Below are positions 1 to 8,300 of a stretch of DNA of 64,000 nucleotides, piece after piece; the stretch's first letter is position 1, and the number at the start of each line of letters is the position of its first letter. Source of the DNA: Peribacillus frigoritolerans_B (GTDB lineage: Bacteria > Bacillota > Bacilli > Bacillales > DSM-1321). The position numbers and the translations under genes were made by a program. The notes beneath the pieces are model-generated. The model was given only the letters and a program-made list of their open reading frames with translations. It made no database searches and was not told where the DNA came from. Where the stretch lies: the NCBI RefSeq assembly GCF_044762665.1, contig NZ_JBIWES010000018.1, forward strand, positions 1 through 64,000, given 5' to 3'.

Positions 1-75
1 CAGGTTGATAGGTCAGAGGTGGAAGCATGGTGACATGTGGAGCTGACTGATACTAATAGATCGAGGACTTAACCA
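1..75 (+). rRNA. 23S rRNA, 3' end (partial)
   Basis: The first bases match the conserved 3' end of Bacillus 23S rRNA (GGTGACATGTGGAGCTGACT, then GATCGAGGACTTAACCA). The rest of the gene lies before the window. It belongs to an rrn operon that continues into the 5S gene and tRNA cluster. The exact end is set by comparison with the usual AACCA terminus. Confidence 0.93.
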
Positions 76-148
76 ACGCTTTTTAAAAAATGAAATACCT
101 TCTTATTATCTAGTTTTGAAGGAATGAATTCTTCAAAAATGAATATAG

Positions 149-264
<116 letters not shown>

Positions 265-309
265 TGTTCATTTAAATCTTTAAATGGGTTTTAGGAAACA
301 TTATATTAT

Positions 310-384
310 TCCGCAGTAGCTCAGTGGTAGAGCATTCGGCTGTTAACCGAACGGTCGTAGGTTCGAGTCCTACCTGCGGAGCCA
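310..384 (+). tRNA. tRNA-Asn (GTT)
   Basis: A 75-base cloverleaf with acceptor stem TCCGCAG/CTGCGGA, anticodon loop with GTT, T-loop GGTTCGAGTCC and an encoded CCA. It is the first tRNA after the 5S gene. Confidence 0.96.
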
Positions 385-387
385 TAT

Positions 388-460
388 GCTTCCATAGCTC
401 AGTAGGTAGAGCACTTCCATGGTAAGGAAGAGGTCAGCGGTTCGAATCCGCTTGGGAGCT
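388..460 (+). tRNA. tRNA-Thr (GGT)
   Basis: Acceptor stem GCTTCCA/TGGGAGC, anticodon stem CTTCC/GGAAG around loop ATGGTAA, giving anticodon GGT, and T-loop GGTTCGAATCC. CCA is not encoded (TTCCC follows), so it must be added enzymatically. It is one of two threonine isoacceptors in the cluster. Confidence 0.93.
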
Positions 461-491
461 TCCCAATCTATCTATGAACAAAAAAAAGTTC

Positions 492-566
492 GGCCCGTTG
501 GTCAAGCGGTTAAGACACCGCCCTTTCACGGCGGTAACACGGGTTCGAATCCCGTACGGGTCACCA
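492..566 (+). tRNA. tRNA-Glu (TTC)
   Basis: A 75-base cloverleaf. Acceptor stem GGCCCGT/ACGGGTC, anticodon loop CTTTCAC within CCGCC/GGCGG, T-loop GGTTCGAATCC, and encoded CCA. The order Glu-Val-Thr-Tyr-Gln that starts here resembles the trnSL cluster of B. subtilis. Confidence 0.96.
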
Positions 567-581
567 TTAAGATAACATATT

Positions 582-657
582 GGAGGATTAGCTCAGCTGG
601 GAGAGCATCTGCCTTACAAGCAGAGGGTCGGCGGTTCGATCCCGTCATCCTCCACCA
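582..657 (+). tRNA. tRNA-Val (TAC)
   Basis: Acceptor stem GGAGGAT/ATCCTCC, anticodon loop CTTACAA within TCTGC/GCAGA, T-loop GGTTCGATCCC, encoded CCA. Confidence 0.96.
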
Positions 658-672
658 TTTCATTCTTTATTT

Positions 673-748
<76 letters not shown>

Positions 749-766
749 TTTATAACCATATATTGC

Positions 767-850
767 GGAGGGGTAGCGAAGTGGCTAAACGCGGCGGACT
801 GTAAATCCGCTCCTTCGGGTTCGGCAGTTCGAATCTGCCCCCCTCCACCA
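767..850 (+). tRNA. tRNA-Tyr (GTA)
   Basis: An 84-base tRNA with the long variable arm of a class II bacterial tRNA-Tyr. Acceptor stem GGAGGGG/CCCCTCC, anticodon GTA in loop CTGTAAA, encoded CCA. Confidence 0.96.
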
Positions 851-954
851 TTTTAATAAAATCCTGTGGATCAGTTATATATTCTCTGTATTGGGGAAAT
901 ATATGATTACCACCTTTTTATTTTGTTATACATTAATCATTGCATATCATATAT

Positions 955-1029
955 TGGGCTATAGCCAAGCGGTAAGGCAACGGATTTTGATTCCGTCATG
1001 CGAAGGTTCGATCCCTTCTAGCCCAGCCA
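955..1029 (+). tRNA. tRNA-Gln (TTG)
   Basis: Acceptor stem TGGGCTA/TAGCCCA, anticodon loop TTTTGAT giving TTG, T-loop GGTTCGATCCC, encoded CCA. It is separated from tRNA-Tyr by about 104 bases, the longest gap in the cluster. Confidence 0.96.
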
Positions 1030-1032
1030 TTT

Positions 1033-1104
1033 GCGGAAGTAGTTCAGTGGTAGAATACAACCTTGCCAAGGTTGGGGTCGCGGGTTCGAATCCCGTCTTC
1101 CGCT
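1033..1104 (+). tRNA. tRNA-Gly (GCC)
   Basis: Acceptor stem GCGGAAG/CTTCCGC, anticodon loop TTGCCAA within CAACC/GGTTG, T-loop GGTTCGAATCC. CCA is not encoded (TAATA follows the discriminator base). Confidence 0.94.
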
Positions 1105-1125
1105 TAATATATTTTAAATTCCTTA

Positions 1126-1201
1126 GGGGCCTTAGCTCAGCTGGGAGAGCGCCTGCCTTGCACGCAGGAGGTCAGCGGTTCGATCCCGCTAGGCTCCACC
1201 A
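1126..1201 (+). tRNA. tRNA-Ala (TGC)
   Basis: Acceptor stem GGGGCCT/AGGCTCC with a G-T pair, anticodon loop CTTGCAC within CCTGC/GCAGG, encoded CCA. It is the last tRNA of the cluster and is followed by a terminator. Confidence 0.95.
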
Positions 1202-1225
1202 TCAACTACATACACCAAAACTTAC

Positions 1226-1259
1226 GTCTTAAGCCAAAAATGGTTTAAGACTTTTTTTT
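1226..1259 (+). terminator. rho-independent terminator of the rrn/tRNA operon
   Basis: A 10-bp stem GTCTTAAGCC / GGTTTAAGAC (one G-T pair) with loop AAAAAT, followed by eight T. Confidence 0.9.
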
Positions 1260-1408
1260 GTTTAAGACATAGTTGGGTAAACTAATCCCCAGAATGATAT
1301 TTTTCACAAAAAACATATGTGATCGGAAAACGTGCATCTTTATACATGGAAATGTCGAGTTGAACCAATCGGCATATACGATATAAAATGGTGGAAAGGG
1401 GGAATTGC

Positions 1409-2311
1409 ATGTCTATTCAGAAAATTTCCGTCATCGGATTGCCTATGGACCTTGGCCAAGCAAGGCGAGGGGTGGATATGGGACCTAGTGCCATTCGCTG
1501 CGCAGAGATTGTCGAGCGTCTTGAAAAGTTGAATATAGAAGTAGAGGATTTAGGAGATATAATTGTAGGGCGTCCTGAAAATGCAAATGAGCCTGGGACA
1601 AACTTAAAAAACTTACAGCTTGTAGCAAAAGGTAACACACAGTTAGCTACGAGAGTTGATGAAATAATAGAAGGAGGTTCCTTTCCACTTGTATTGGGAG
1701 GAGACCATTCAATAGCAATAGGCACCCTGGCAGGAGTCGCAAAGCACTATGAAAGTTTAGGTGTGATTTGGTACGACGCACATGGCGATTTAAATACGGA
1801 AGATACTTCACCATCAGGGAACATACACGGGATGCCCCTAGCCGTCAGTATAGGGATTGGACATCCGGACCTGATCAATATCCATGGTTTTGCTCCAAAA
1901 GTGAAACCGGAAAACATCGTAATCATTGGAGCGAGGTCATTGGATGAGGGGGAAAAGGAACTTATCCGTGAGAAAGGGATTAAAGTATTCACGATGCATG
2001 AGATCGACCGGATGGGAATGACACGGGTCATGGAAGAATGCATTGATTATTTAAGGGAAAGAACGGATGGCGTCCACCTTTCATTGGATTTGGATGGAGT
2101 GGACCCAGCAGATGCACCCGGAGTCGGGACACCGGTGATTGGTGGTATAAGTTATCGTGAAAGTCATCTGGCCATGGAAATGCTTGCGGAATCCAACTTG
2201 ATTACATCCGCTGAATTCGTTGAAGTGAATCCCATTTTAGATGAGCGAAATAAAACGGCGATTGTTGCCGTGGCCCTAATGGGTTCGCTATTTGGAGAAA
2301 AGTTATTATAA
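1409..2311 (+). CDS. rocF: arginase
   Basis: Arginase hydrolyses L-arginine to ornithine and urea in the cytoplasm, the first step of arginine catabolism. The 300-residue protein has the usual arginase length. The binuclear manganese site motifs are visible: GGDHS near residue 98, DAHGD near 122 and DLDGVDP near 228. I chose the ATG at 1409 because AAGGGGG ends seven bases before it; an in-frame ATG at 1388 has no ribosome site and adds seven unusual residues. A weak promoter-like pair (TTGAAC at 1360, TATAAA at 1382) lies close upstream; no clear -24/-12 element of the kind that drives roc genes in B. subtilis is seen. The gene stands alone between two terminators. Confidence 0.93.
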   Translation: MSIQKISVIGLPMDLGQARRGVDMGPSAIRCAEIVERLEKLNIEVEDLGDIIVGRPENANEPGTNLKNLQLVAKGNTQLATRVDEIIEGGSFPLVLGGDHSIAIGTLAGVAKHYESLGVIWYDAHGDLNTEDTSPSGNIHGMPLAVSIGIGHPDLINIHGFAPKVKPENIVIIGARSLDEGEKELIREKGIKVFTMHEIDRMGMTRVMEECIDYLRERTDGVHLSLDLDGVDPADAPGVGTPVIGGISYRESHLAMEMLAESNLITSAEFVEVNPILDERNKTAIVAVALMGSLFGEKLL

Positions 2312-2327
2312 CTAATAATTAAAAGAA

Positions 2328-2361
2328 ACAGTAACCGGCTTGTAATGGGTTACTGTTTTTT
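2328..2361 (+). terminator. terminator after rocF
   Basis: Stem ACAGTAACC / GGTTACTGT followed by TTTTTT, 17 bases after the rocF stop codon. Confidence 0.88.
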
Positions 2362-2448
2362 ATATGCTATAAGACGTAGGTTTATTTACCAGGGTGTATG
2401 TAACAGGAACATATCTATAGATAAATGGTTGCAATCGTATATCCATAT

Positions 2449-2634
2449 TCACTTGAGAGCACGTCTGTCCGTGAAATCTCCATTTTTAGTTAAATGGATG
2501 TATTGAATGATTAAAGAATCCAATTTGTTGCTAACTTCAACAACTTCATTATCCACCATCGAAGAACGGGAAGCCAAAAACATCATTTTCTGTCTGTATT
2601 GTTCAATATGATCTAAAATTTGTTCAGCAGTCAT
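2449..2634 (-). CDS. Spo0E-family aspartyl-phosphate phosphatase
   Basis: A 61-residue protein with the pattern of the Spo0E/YnzD family: an N-terminal helix (ILDHIEQYRQKM), then the signature EVSNKLDSLI and a second helix. Family members remove phosphate from Spo0A and so delay sporulation; that role is inferred here. The start was set at the ATG at 2634 because GGGAG lies about 12 bases upstream; the upstream in-frame GTG at 2646 abuts that ribosome site. The gene is monocistronic and opposes its neighbours rocF and sigW. Confidence 0.72.
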   Translation of the reverse strand: MTAEQILDHIEQYRQKMMFLASRSSMVDNEVVEVSNKLDSLIIQYIHLTKNGDFTDRRALK

Positions 2635-2742
2635 ATAGAGAATCACTCCCTTGAATTTTACAATTTCTTACTATATAACCCTGTTTTTTTTTTCTTAAAC
2701 CATAAAATGTAAAACTTTGTTAAAATTAATGTATTAAATTTT

Positions 2743-2768
2743 TGAAACCTTTTAGCTTACGATTCGTA
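2743..2768 (+). promoter_or_regulatory. SigW-type ECF promoter of sigW-rsiW
   Basis: TGAAAC at 2743-2748 and CGTA at 2765-2768 with exactly 16 bases between. This is the consensus of extracytoplasmic sigma W promoters in Bacillus. It implies that sigW activates its own operon. Start of transcription is expected near 2775. Confidence 0.88.
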
Positions 2769-2807
2769 GTAATCGTATAGCCGCATGAGCGGGGGTAATA
2801 CCGGAAA

Positions 2808-3371
2808 ATGGATGCACTCATTAAAGAGAGAATTAATCAAGTATTAAAAGGAGACCATAATGCCTTTGGGGAAATTGTCGAAATTTACAAGGACAAAGTT
2901 TTCCAAATATGTTTCAGGATGCTCGGAAACAGGCAAGAAGCAGAAGATTTGGCTCAAGAAGCCTTTGTAAGGGCCTACGTGAATATTAGAAGTTTCAATA
3001 TAACAATGAAATTTTCTACATGGTTATATCGGATTGCGACCAATCTTTGTATTGACCGGCTTCGCAAGAAAAAACCGGACTACTATCTAGATGCAGAGGT
3101 GGCAGGAACAGAGGGATTGAATATGTATTCCCAAATTGCATCGGATATGGCGAAACCCGAGGAAGAGGTTGAATCTTTAGAACTGCAGGAAACCATTCAA
3201 GTGGAAATAATGAAATTGCCCGAGAAATACCGATCGGTAATCGTATTGAAGTATATTGAAGAGTTATCTCTAAAGGAAATCAGTGAAATACTCGATTTGC
3301 CGGTCGGTACGGTTAAGACGAGGATACATCGCGGTCGGGAAGCCTTGCGTAAACAACTACGCCATTTATAA
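2808..3371 (+). CDS. sigW: ECF RNA polymerase sigma factor SigW
   Basis: An extracytoplasmic-function sigma factor of 187 residues that directs transcription of envelope-stress and antimicrobial-defence genes. Region 2 is visible around residues 20-90 (FRMLGNRQEAEDLAQEAF, FSTWLYRIATN) and region 4 around 125-185 (LPEKYRSVIVLKYIEELSL, GTVKTRIHRGREAL). The segment KKPDYYLDAEVAGTEGL is nearly identical to B. subtilis SigW as I recall it, which separates it from other ECF sigmas. A GGGGG ribosome site lies 12 bases before the ATG. It is followed 16 bases later by its anti-sigma factor and preceded by a perfect SigW promoter. Confidence 0.95.
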   Translation: MDALIKERINQVLKGDHNAFGEIVEIYKDKVFQICFRMLGNRQEAEDLAQEAFVRAYVNIRSFNITMKFSTWLYRIATNLCIDRLRKKKPDYYLDAEVAGTEGLNMYSQIASDMAKPEEEVESLELQETIQVEIMKLPEKYRSVIVLKYIEELSLKEISEILDLPVGTVKTRIHRGREALRKQLRHL

Positions 3372-3387
3372 AAAGAAGGTGAGAAAA

Positions 3388-4011
3388 ATGAACTGCCATG
3401 AGGAAATCATTGAATATATGCATGATTATTTAGATGAGGACATCAAACCGGAGCATAAAGAAGTTTTACGGAAGCACTTGCATGACTGTGCTGAATGCCG
3501 GGATTACTTTCATGAAATGAAAAAGGCGGTCGCTCTTGTACAAAGCACTTCCCATATAAAGGCCCCGGATGACTTTACAGCAAAGGTTATGGCTCAATTG
3601 CCAAAGGAAACGAAAACAACAGGTGCCAAACGTTGGTTCAAAAGCCATCCCTTCATGACAGCGGCAGCGATGTTCATCATATTGATGACAGGATCTGTTT
3701 TTTCCACTTATAATCAGGACGAACATTTTTCAGTATCAAAGCAGCCTAACTTAGTGGTTGAAGGTGAAACGGTGATTGTGCCTGAGGGTGAGACAATCAA
3801 GGGAAATGTTGTAGTTCAAAATGGTAATATTCAAATAGATGGTGAAGTAGAGGGAGATGTGACAATCATAAATGGGCATAAATATATGTCTAAAGCAGGT
3901 AATGTGACTGGAAGCATCCATGTTATTGACCAAGCTTTTGAGTGGATGTGGTATAAAGTGAAGGACACTGCAACCTCGTTGGTTCCTGCTAAAGAGGAGA
4001 AAAAGGAATAA
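3388..4011 (+). CDS. rsiW: anti-sigma-W factor RsiW
   Basis: A single-pass membrane anti-sigma factor of 207 residues that holds SigW until envelope stress triggers stepwise proteolysis. The cytoplasmic zinc anti-sigma domain is at residues 1-45 with the motif HLHDCAEC. One membrane helix lies at about residues 88-106 (FMTAAAMFIILMTGSVF), followed by an extracytoplasmic domain. The start ATG at 3388 has AGAAGGTGAG before it; a longer frame begins at 3283 inside sigW and is not used. The extracytoplasmic part ends in an acidic-basic tail. Confidence 0.94.
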   Translation: MNCHEEIIEYMHDYLDEDIKPEHKEVLRKHLHDCAECRDYFHEMKKAVALVQSTSHIKAPDDFTAKVMAQLPKETKTTGAKRWFKSHPFMTAAAMFIILMTGSVFSTYNQDEHFSVSKQPNLVVEGETVIVPEGETIKGNVVVQNGNIQIDGEVEGDVTIINGHKYMSKAGNVTGSIHVIDQAFEWMWYKVKDTATSLVPAKEEKKE

Positions 4012-4018
4012 GGAATAG

Positions 4019-4075
4019 AAGCTGGGTAGGACATCGTTTTTCATATACGGTGACTTCGCCCAGCTTTGTTTTTTT
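4019..4075 (+). terminator. possible terminator after rsiW
   Basis: AAGCTGGG (4019-4026) pairs with CCCAGCTT (4059-4066) across a long 32-base loop, then TTTGTTTTTTT. The long loop makes this less certain than the other terminators. Confidence 0.55.
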
Positions 4076-4229
4076 AAAGGGAGGGGAACCATTTTTAATG
4101 GTGTTTTTTTCCTGTGTAAATTTCTCACACTAGTTTTTAGATGTATCATTTAAAAAATGGTATACTATTAAGGTTATCGTATAAAGATTGTAATTGGTAT
4201 TTGGAGTAATACTGACTGGAGGAAACAAC

Positions 4230-5054
4230 ATGTCTTTAACCAATTTGACTGTTTGGGACTATGTAGTAAATTTCATTGATATTCTCCTTGTATGGTTTGT
4301 GATATATAAATTGTTAACTATAATTCGAGGCACGAAGGCTATTCAGCTGCTAAAAGGAATTTTTGTAATTGTCATTGTAAAAAGCTTAAGCAACTTGTTT
4401 GGTTTCAATACACTCGGATGGTTAATGGCACAAGTCATGAATTGGGGAGTATTGGCTATTCTCGTCATTTTTCAACCTGAACTGAGAAGGGCACTTGAAC
4501 AATTAGGACGCGGGAAGCTCTTTGCAAGGGGCACCGTTCCAGAAGAGAATCAGCAAGAGCGTTTAGTCGAAGAAATCCTAAAGGCGTCCACCTATATGGC
4601 AAAAAGGCGGATTGGTGCCTTGATTACGATAGAAAAAGGTACGGAGCTGGGGGATTATGTTGAAACGGGGATACCCCTAAAATCCTATATTTCTTCAGAA
4701 CTGCTCATTAATATCTTCATCCCTAATACGCCGCTCCATGATGGCGCAGTTATTTTACAAAATAACCAGGTGGCAGCTGCAGCTTGCTATTTGCCATTGT
4801 CAGAGAGTCCATTCATATCAAAGGAACTTGGCACACGGCATAGGGCAGCCATAGGCATGAGTGAAGTTACGGATAGTCTTACGATTGTCGTTTCAGAAGA
4901 AACGGGAGGAATATCCGTCACTAAAAACGGGGAACTTTACCGGGATTTGAATCAAGAATCATTTAGGGCCATGCTTACAAGTGAACTGGTAGTGGAAAAT
5001 ATCAAATCAACTTCCTCAAGCATCTTTAACTGGAGGGGGAAAAAGAATGGATAA
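4230..5054 (+). CDS. cdaA: diadenylate cyclase CdaA (c-di-AMP synthase)
   Basis: CdaA makes cyclic di-AMP from two ATP; the messenger controls potassium transport and wall homeostasis. The 274-residue protein has three hydrophobic segments in its first ~90 residues and then the DAC catalytic domain with the signature LHDGAVIL near residue 170 and GTRHRAAIG near 200. The ATG at 4230 is preceded by GGAGG eight bases away; the reading frame extends 12 codons further upstream but without a ribosome site. The gene overlaps cdaR by 8 bases and is followed by glmM, the conserved cdaA-cdaR-glmM operon. CdaR and GlmM are both known to bind and modulate CdaA in Bacillus. Confidence 0.95.
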   Translation: MSLTNLTVWDYVVNFIDILLVWFVIYKLLTIIRGTKAIQLLKGIFVIVIVKSLSNLFGFNTLGWLMAQVMNWGVLAILVIFQPELRRALEQLGRGKLFARGTVPEENQQERLVEEILKASTYMAKRRIGALITIEKGTELGDYVETGIPLKSYISSELLINIFIPNTPLHDGAVILQNNQVAAAACYLPLSESPFISKELGTRHRAAIGMSEVTDSLTIVVSEETGGISVTKNGELYRDLNQESFRAMLTSELVVENIKSTSSSIFNWRGKKNG

Positions 5055-6429
5055 ATTCACCAATAGCGCTTGGTTTATGAGAATCGTAGCTTTTGCCTTG
5101 GCAGCACTTTTGTTCATTTCCATTAACTTTGAGATGGAGTCGGATAAAAAATCCCTTGGTTTATCGACTGCCCCTGAAATCAGTACGGAGACCATCGAAA
5201 ATGTACCGGTTGAAGTGTACTATGACCGTGAGAATCTAGTGGTGAGCGGAGTACCTGAGACAGTTGATGTTACTCTAAAGGGAGCAAAAAGCCTATTGAT
5301 AAATGCGAAAAACCAAAGGGATTTTAAAGTGTATGTAGACCTTTCTGATCCTGCAATCTCAATGGGGGACAGAACTGTCACATTTAAAATAAGTGAGTTG
5401 AATGAAAAGTTAGTGGCGACGATCGACCCGGAATATGCGGAAGTCAACGTTCAGGAACGGGTGACGAAGGAATTCTCCGTTGAAGCCGAGTATAACAGCT
5501 CTTTACTTGAAGAGGGGTATACAGCTGGTCAGCCAACAGTCAGCCCGAAAACTGTCAAAATTACGGGTGCTAAAGATGCGATTGAACAAATTTCCTATGT
5601 AAAGGCAAACCTTGAAATAAGTAAGGGGCTTAACGAAACGGTGAACAGCAAGGCCACCGTTAAAGCCTTGGACAGGGACTTGAATAAGCTGGATGTGACG
5701 ATAGAGCCATCTTCAGTTGCCGTTTCATTAAAAGTGAGCATTCCTTCCAAGACGGTGTCGATAGAACCGAAGCAAACTGGCAAGGCAAAGGATGGCATCA
5801 GGATCACGAGTATAAGTGTCGATCCCAAAGAGGTCACCTTATTTGGTTCGGAAACGAGCCTTGAGAAAATAGATGAAATAAATCTTCCTGTAAATATCTC
5901 GAAAATTGATGGTGATACAGAACTGGAACTCGATCTTAATAAACCGGAAAGTGTACAAAAAATGTCCTTGGGTAAGGCGCAGGTCAAGATTCGCACAGAG
6001 AAAGTTGATGTAGATGAAGAGAATGTAGAGCCAGTCGTAGAAGAGGAAGAACCAAAAACCGATCAAAAACAAGAAGAACAAGTAGTCGAAGAAAAAGCAG
6101 AGGCAGAAGCCGAAGCAGAAGCAGAAGAAGATGAAGCGGCTGCCATTGAGTCTAAAACTTTCAACAATATACAAATAGTGCCTGTGGGCATACGGGATGA
6201 CCAAGATGCAGAATTGGAATCCGATGTAACTAGCATCACTTTGCTTGGTGAGGCGGATGATTTGAAGAAAATAACTAAAGACGACATTAATCTTACAGTA
6301 GATGTGAGTAATTTAGATGAAGGTAAGCATGATGTGGATCTGGCGGTAACAGTGCCTGAGGGAGTGGAATGGGAACTGGATTCTAAAACGGTTTCGGTCA
6401 CCATCACACAAAAAGACGAAGAGACATGA
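5047..6429 (+). CDS. cdaR: CdaA regulatory protein CdaR (YbbR-domain protein)
   Basis: A membrane-anchored protein of 460 residues that regulates the cyclase CdaA from outside the membrane. One N-terminal membrane helix lies at about residues 9-27, followed by repeated YbbR domains (roughly 50-140, 145-225, 235-320 and 370-455). Between the third and fourth repeats there is a striking acidic linker, about residues 325-375, rich in E, A, K and Q with an (AE)n run encoded by GCAGAA repeats. It overlaps cdaA by 8 bases, showing translational coupling. It ends 56 bases before glmM. Confidence 0.92.
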   Translation: MDKFTNSAWFMRIVAFALAALLFISINFEMESDKKSLGLSTAPEISTETIENVPVEVYYDRENLVVSGVPETVDVTLKGAKSLLINAKNQRDFKVYVDLSDPAISMGDRTVTFKISELNEKLVATIDPEYAEVNVQERVTKEFSVEAEYNSSLLEEGYTAGQPTVSPKTVKITGAKDAIEQISYVKANLEISKGLNETVNSKATVKALDRDLNKLDVTIEPSSVAVSLKVSIPSKTVSIEPKQTGKAKDGIRITSISVDPKEVTLFGSETSLEKIDEINLPVNISKIDGDTELELDLNKPESVQKMSLGKAQVKIRTEKVDVDEENVEPVVEEEEPKTDQKQEEQVVEEKAEAEAEAEAEEDEAAAIESKTFNNIQIVPVGIRDDQDAELESDVTSITLLGEADDLKKITKDDINLTVDVSNLDEGKHDVDLAVTVPEGVEWELDSKTVSVTITQKDEET

Positions 6430-6485
6430 CCTTCCTTTAACATCATCATTAAATTCAGTAACGATTCGAAGAAGGAGCGATAAAG

Positions 6486-7835
6486 ATGGGTAAATATTTT
6501 GGAACAGACGGAGTAAGGGGTATAGCGAATAGCGAGTTAACACCGGAGTTGGCATTTAAACTAGGCCGTTTTGGTGGCTACGTTCTTACTAGAAATACAG
6601 AAAAACCCAAAGTGCTTATAGGACGCGATACTCGTATTTCAGGTGAAATGCTGGAAGGTGCGCTTGTTGCAGGTCTTTTATCCATTGGGGCTGAAGTGAT
6701 GCGCCTGGGTGTCATTTCGACACCGGGAGTTGCCTATTTAACTAAGGCCTTAAGTGCTGAAGCAGGTGTCATGATTTCCGCTTCGCATAATCCGGTAGCG
6801 GATAATGGCATTAAATTCTTTGGACCTGATGGGTTTAAGTTATCCGATGAACAAGAAGCGGAAATTGAAACACTATTAGATAAGGAAAAGGATGAACTTC
6901 CACGCCCGGTTGGCGGAGATTTAGGCCATTTGAACGATTATTTCGAAGGAGGGCAAAAGTATCTCCAGTATTTGAAACAATCAGTTGATGAAGATTTTAC
7001 AGGCATTCATGTTGCTCTTGATTGTGCACATGGGGCTACTTCTGCCTTGGCCATGCATTTGTTTGCAGATCTTGATGCAGACATCTCTACAATGGGGGCA
7101 TCGCCCAATGGCTTGAACATTAATGATAAGGTAGGTTCCACCCACCCTGAGGCACTTGCTGAATTCTTAAAAGAAAAAGGTGCGGATGTTGGGCTTGCTT
7201 TTGATGGCGACGGTGACCGCGTCATTGCAATAGATGAAAAAGGAAATATAGTGGACGGCGACCAAATCATGTATATCTGTGCGAAATACTTGAAAGAAAA
7301 TAACCGTCTGAAACAGGGAACAGTGGTTTCTACGATCATGAGCAACCTTGGTTTTTATAAAGGTCTTGAAGAGCATGGTATACAAAGCGCCCAGACGGCA
7401 GTGGGGGATCGCTATGTGGTCGAGGAGATGCGGAAAGGCGGCTATAACCTTGGCGGCGAACAATCCGGACATATCATCTTCCTTGACTATAACACGACAG
7501 GAGACGGCTTATTGACGGGCTTACAGCTTGTGAACATCATGAGTGACACCCAAAAAACCTTATCCGAGCTTGCTGGCGAGATGAAGAAATATCCACAAAC
7601 GCTGATCAATGTCAGAGTTACCGATAAACACGCTGTAACCGATAATGAAAAGGTACAGGAAGTCATCAGGGCAGTCGAAGGGGAAATGAACGGAAACGGT
7701 CGTATTTTGGTGAGACCATCCGGTACTGAACCTCTAGTCCGTGTTATGGCTGAAGCACCGACAGCTGAGGAATGCACCAATTATGTAGATCGCATCGTCG
7801 CAGTTGTAAGAGCGGAAATGGGAATGAACGAATAA
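6486..7835 (+). CDS. glmM: phosphoglucosamine mutase
   Basis: GlmM converts glucosamine-6-phosphate to glucosamine-1-phosphate on the way to UDP-GlcNAc for peptidoglycan. The 449-residue protein begins MGKYFGTDGVRG, typical of the family, carries the phosphoserine motif SASHNP near residue 100, the magnesium-binding loop DGDGDR near 240-245, and the C-terminal phosphate site RPSGTEP. Ribosome site GAAGGAG lies nine bases upstream. It closes the cdaA-cdaR-glmM operon and is followed by a terminator and then by glmS with its own promoter and ribozyme, so supply of its substrate is controlled separately. Confidence 0.96.
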   Translation: MGKYFGTDGVRGIANSELTPELAFKLGRFGGYVLTRNTEKPKVLIGRDTRISGEMLEGALVAGLLSIGAEVMRLGVISTPGVAYLTKALSAEAGVMISASHNPVADNGIKFFGPDGFKLSDEQEAEIETLLDKEKDELPRPVGGDLGHLNDYFEGGQKYLQYLKQSVDEDFTGIHVALDCAHGATSALAMHLFADLDADISTMGASPNGLNINDKVGSTHPEALAEFLKEKGADVGLAFDGDGDRVIAIDEKGNIVDGDQIMYICAKYLKENNRLKQGTVVSTIMSNLGFYKGLEEHGIQSAQTAVGDRYVVEEMRKGGYNLGGEQSGHIIFLDYNTTGDGLLTGLQLVNIMSDTQKTLSELAGEMKKYPQTLINVRVTDKHAVTDNEKVQEVIRAVEGEMNGNGRILVRPSGTEPLVRVMAEAPTAEECTNYVDRIVAVVRAEMGMNE

Positions 7836-7842
7836 CTAATCC

Positions 7843-7884
7843 TATGCATAAAAGGAACGAAATTTCCTTTTATGCATATTTTTA
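7843..7884 (+). terminator. terminator after glmM
   Basis: A perfect 15-bp stem TATGCATAAAAGGAA / TTCCTTTTATGCATA with a 6-base loop and a T-rich tail. Confidence 0.9.
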
Positions 7885-7921
7885 TAAAGAAGTCTTTTTT
7901 GTTGGTAAAGGTAATAAAGAA

Positions 7922-7951
7922 TTGACCTATGTCCCTTGTTTAAGGTATGAT
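7922..7951 (+). promoter_or_regulatory. sigma-A promoter of glmS
   Basis: TTGACC at 7922 and TATGAT at 7946 separated by 18 bases, placing the transcript start about 70 bases before the glmS ribozyme. Confidence 0.7.
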
Positions 7952-8028
7952 TATCCTGATTTACAACTCATTTTCTAAAAATGGTTGTTTTAAAAAGGAG
8001 GGTAGGCAAGGAGAGAACGGATTCACAA

Positions 8029-8202
8029 AAGCGCCTGAACTAAGTCTGGACGAGAAATGACTTAGTTGACGAGGAGGAGGTTTATCGAATGATCGGCGGA
8101 TACCTCCCGGCTGAAGTGCACAGCCGCAGTAATTCCAATCTTAAAACAGTAGGGCAACTTACTGCACAAAGGGTTGGAAATGCACAATGGGAAAAAGTGC
8201 TT
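8029..8202 (+). ncRNA. glmS ribozyme (glucosamine-6-phosphate-sensing)
   Basis: A self-cleaving riboswitch in the glmS leader that cuts its own mRNA when glucosamine-6-phosphate binds, lowering GlmS synthesis. The hallmark core is present: A-GCGCC at the cleavage site (8030/8031), the GACGAGGAGGAGG segment, TATCGA, GATCGGCGGATACCTCCCGG and the later pseudoknot elements up to GGGAAAAAGTGC. It lies about 100 bases before the glmS start codon, as in B. subtilis. Confidence 0.96.
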
Positions 8203-8300
8203 TAGGGCATTTCCTTTATAAAAATATATATCAGAGATGAGGGGGCAGGGATGCCCCCGTGCATTCCTGTTCCCTCGAATCGGTTGGAGGAACAGAAATT

